Assembly (NCBI GenBank): GCA_045631445.1
Contig: JAZQUS010000003.1
Span: 1 to 7,578 of the forward strand
Direction of reading: 5' to 3'
DNA: 7,578 nt
From: RGIG4608 sp045631445
GTDB taxonomy: Bacteria; Bacillota; Clostridia; Oscillospirales; CAG-272
Position numbers and translations under genes: made by a program. Position 1 is the first letter of the stretch. Every line of letters starts with the position of its first letter. The notes under the pieces were generated by a model. It made no database searches, had not been told where the DNA came from, and was given only the letters and a program-made list of their open reading frames with translations. Shown one piece after another: positions 6,150-7,578 of the stretch.

Positions 6150-6638
6150 CTATTGCAAAACATCAGAAATCATCTTCAATTCTTGTTTATATATCTCAAA
6201 GTTGGGGTCATCTTTTTTTACAAATTCAAATTCGATAAAAGGTTTACCATCCCACAAATCATACTGACTCAACAAATAATCTACATAATGGATTAGTATG
6301 ATTTGAAATTTATGACCATTTCTATTATAAACAAATCTTCCATGGGGATCATTTTCTATAACTTCAACATCATCTTGAGAAACAAGTATGTTAACTAATT
6401 TCTTATATTTCTCTTCACCTTTATATATTTCAACCCATGTATAACCGCCCCTAGTACTAGATATATAAAAAATATCATCATAGTTAGTATTGATTTTTTC
6501 AATACAAATCCAACTGGACAAATCTTCAACGTATAATGTTGCATTTCCACATTTTGGGCATATATCATTATAAACTTTATTGTCAGATATATCTTCCTTT
6601 TTTGATTCACATATAACACAAAACAGTTCATCTCTCAT
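6150..6638 (-). CDS. Hypothetical protein with N-terminal CxxC pairs (zinc ribbon-like)
   Basis: This is an unrecognised 162-aa protein. Two CxxC pairs, Cys7/Cys10 (FCVIC) and Cys27/Cys30 (CPKC), make a plausible four-cysteine zinc ribbon across residues 7-30. The remainder is a mixed alpha/beta sequence rich in aromatic and acidic residues, including DPHGRFVYNRNGHKF (97-111) and LWDGKPFIEFEFV (127-139). No signal peptide or membrane segment is present. AAAGGAGA lies about 8 nt before the ATG. It is the first gene of an operon with the SseB-like and LRR genes and follows a 172-nt structured leader with its own terminator, so its expression may depend on readthrough. Genes of this type often sit in small accessory clusters, but no function can be given. 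Confidence 0.82.
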   Translation of the reverse strand: MRDELFCVICESKKEDISDNKVYNDICPKCGNATLYVEDLSSWICIEKINTNYDDIFYISSTRGGYTWVEIYKGEEKYKKLVNILVSQDDVEVIENDPHGRFVYNRNGHKFQIILIHYVDYLLSQYDLWDGKPFIEFEFVKKDDPNFEIYKQELKMISDVLQ

Positions 6639-6677
6639 GGTACCATCTCCTTTTGATACAAGCTTAAATCAAAATAT

Positions 6678-6705
6678 AAAAAATGCGCCAACCGAAGCTG
6701 ACGCA
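6678..6705 (-). terminator. Intrinsic terminator inside the leader of the zinc-ribbon operon
   Basis: On the minus strand TGCGTCAGC and GTTGGCGCA (6697-6705 and 6684-6692) make a 9-bp stem with two G-U pairs and a stable TTCG tetraloop. Six T residues follow (A run 6678-6683). It sits 39 nt before the start codon at 6638 and about 145 nt after the predicted transcript start. It therefore either ends a separate small RNA or attenuates the operon. Confidence 0.88.
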
Positions 6706-6849
6706 CTAAAAAACGCGAGCTCCAATTGTCGCCAAACAAAATTACTTAGTTACACCTTATAAGAGGATGCAGATAAGGGAGCATGCATTTTTATCAAAAA
6801 ATAAAAATACACCCTCTTTAAAAAATGTAACTATCTAATTTTGTTTGGC
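6678..6849 (-). ncRNA. Structured leader or stand-alone small RNA, class unknown
   Basis: This is a predicted transcript of about 172 nt, with its own extended -10 promoter in front and an intrinsic terminator at the end. The fold runs inwards as follows: a perfect 14-bp closing helix (GCCAAACAAAATTA and its complement, 6731-6744 with 6836-6849); a 3x3 loop; a perfect 7-bp helix AGTTACA (6748-6754 with 6826-6832); a 6x7 loop; a 9-bp helix with one G-U (6761-6769 with 6810-6818); a one-sided bulge (6770-6786); then an 8-bp AT stem (6787-6794 with 6801-6808) capped by a 6-nt loop. The predicted start, near 6849, is the first base of the closing helix. Topology (ends paired, interrupted rod) recalls 6S RNA but is shorter, and I see no conserved 6S core. 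A cis-acting attenuator for the downstream operon is the alternative. The structure is clear; the function is not. Confidence 0.7.
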
Positions 6850-6855
6850 ACTATC

Positions 6856-6884
6856 ATTGTAACACACATTTTTAAATTTTGCAA
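6856..6884 (-). promoter_or_regulatory. Extended -10 promoter of the structured RNA
   Basis: On the minus strand TTGCAA (6879-6884) and TACAAT (6856-6861) are exactly 17 nt apart, and TGT immediately precedes TACAAT, giving an extended -10. Predicted initiation falls near 6849, at the first base of the closing helix of the RNA. The zinc-ribbon operon is reached only through the leader, leaving an untranslated region of about 210 nt. Confidence 0.82.
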
Positions 6885-6912
6885 TACTTTTTTGATAATT
6901 TCTACATAAAAC

Positions 6913-6937
6913 AAAAAAGCACCTGAAATCAAGTGCT
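6913..6937 (-). terminator. Second (distal) terminator of the rRNA transcript
   Basis: On the minus strand AGCACTTG and CAGGTGCT (6930-6937 and 6918-6925) form an 8-bp stem with one G-U pair and an ATTT loop, followed by six T residues. Stem and loop are almost the same as the terminator at 7060-7087, which suggests duplication. It isolates the rRNA operon from the promoter at 6856-6884. Confidence 0.85.
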
Positions 6938-6963
6938 AATATGATTATTGAAAGTTCATCTTA

Positions 6964-7041
6964 CCGAGGCTCCTTCCGCAGAGGGAGCTGTCGCGGATTC
7001 CCTTGCAAATCGGAGTGACTGAGGGAGTTCCTCATTCACCT
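6964..7041. repeat. Dispersed-type hairpin repeat (GAGGGAGCTGTC...GACTGAGGGAG)
   Basis: This noncoding GC-rich segment contains chained hairpins: GCTCCTTC (6969-6976) with GAGGGAGC (6981-6988) around a CGCA loop; a middle imperfect stem GTCGC/GTGAC (6990-6994 with 7015-7019) with an inner GATT/AATC; and TGAGG/CCTCA (7020-7024 with 7030-7034), extendable by GTGA/TCAC. The word order GGCTCC-GGGAGCTGTC-GTGACTGAGGGAG is, from memory, that of a very abundant intergenic repeat in gut Clostridia. It is framed by two near-identical terminators. The copy number cannot be tested here. Confidence 0.7.
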
Positions 7042-7059
7042 CAAACTAATTACTGAAAC

Positions 7060-7087
7060 AAAAAAAGCACCTGATTTCAGGTGCTTT
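7060..7087 (-). terminator. First terminator after 23S rRNA
   Basis: AAAGCACCTG (7064-7073) and CAGGTGCTTT (7078-7087) form a perfect 10-bp stem with a 4-nt loop. On the minus strand a run of seven T (A run 7060-7066) overlaps the end of the stem and continues past it. It lies about 95 nt downstream of the 23S 3' end and ends the rRNA operon. Confidence 0.93.
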
Positions 7088-7182
7088 AAATCTTGCCCAC
7101 ATGAGCATTGAAAACCGAATAAAGAATGGAATGTAGAGTGAAACTCAAGTAATTGTTGTAAACGCTTGAGACCTATTTGGAA
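7088..7182 (-). other. 23S rRNA 3' trailer without 5S gene
   Basis: This is the ~95-nt spacer between the mature 23S 3' end and the first terminator. It contains a possible 6-bp stem, CTCAAG (7144-7149) with CTTGAG (7165-7170). On the minus strand it also holds an AT-rich stretch, TTTATTCGGTTTTCAATG (7113-7130), resembling Firmicutes rRNA spacer sequences. It is too short for a 5S gene (about 117 nt) and has no 5S-like sequence. Confidence 0.7.

Positions 7183-7578
<396 letters not shown>

Noticed and set aside
6641..6650. TGGTACC near the start codon of the zinc-ribbon gene, resembling the T-box core
   Set aside because: It lies after the terminator, next to the start codon, with no specifier stem or antiterminator arrangement. 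It is better explained by chance.
6678..6849. Calling the structured RNA a 6S RNA outright
   Set aside because: The topology is similar, but the paired rod is only about 119 nt and I cannot see a conserved central-bubble sequence, so the class is left open.
6964..7041. CRISPR or tRNA-like element between the rRNA terminators
   Set aside because: There is no regularly spaced direct repeat series and no cloverleaf with a T loop. The hairpin chain fits a dispersed intergenic repeat.

Overview
The window looks like chromosome of a low-GC, Gram-positive, Clostridia-type bacterium, probably a gut Oscillospirales/Christensenellales-like lineage. The grounds are strong AGGAGG-type ribosome binding sites, consensus sigma-A promoters, AT-rich intergenic DNA, a transketolase split into two genes, a BspA-type leucine-rich-repeat surface protein, and short GC-rich hairpin repeats of a kind common in such genomes. 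The genus cannot be fixed from this sequence. Every gene I can support lies on the minus strand, so transcription runs from base 7578 towards base 1.

In transcription order: (1) 7578-7183 is the last ~396 nt of a 23S rRNA, including the sarcin-ricin loop. No 5S gene follows. A ~95-nt trailer leads to two almost identical intrinsic terminators (7060-7087 and 6913-6937) that flank a dispersed-type hairpin repeat. (2) An extended -10 promoter at 6856-6884 starts a transcript whose first ~119 nt form a long interrupted rod closed by a perfect 14-bp helix. It is followed by a strong intrinsic terminator (6678-6705), and then by a three-gene operon: an unknown zinc-ribbon protein, an SseB-like protein and a membrane-anchored LRR protein, ended by a clean terminator (4806-4830). 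The leader is either a stand-alone small RNA of about 172 nt or an attenuator/riboswitch-like element. It is the best candidate here for something undescribed.

(3) A ~90-bp GC-rich repeat-like patch separates this operon from the consensus promoter of the split transketolase (N-terminal half 4597-3767, C-terminal half 3753-2812), which serves the non-oxidative pentose phosphate pathway. (4) A palindrome-rich intergenic region (2586-2811) precedes a tightly packed mreC - nth - shikimate-kinase-like operon (cell shape, base excision repair, P-loop kinase). nth and the kinase gene overlap by 8 nt. (5) A near-perfect promoter (451-479) drives a 77-aa conserved-looking hypothetical protein, probably co-transcribed with tRNA-Leu(UAG) (141-58) and ended by a 13-bp terminator hairpin at the window edge.

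The region is mostly ordinary core genome. The points that merit a second look are the structured leader, the duplicated terminator around a repeat, the absence of 5S after 23S, and a shikimate-kinase homologue that has lost shikimate-binding positions.
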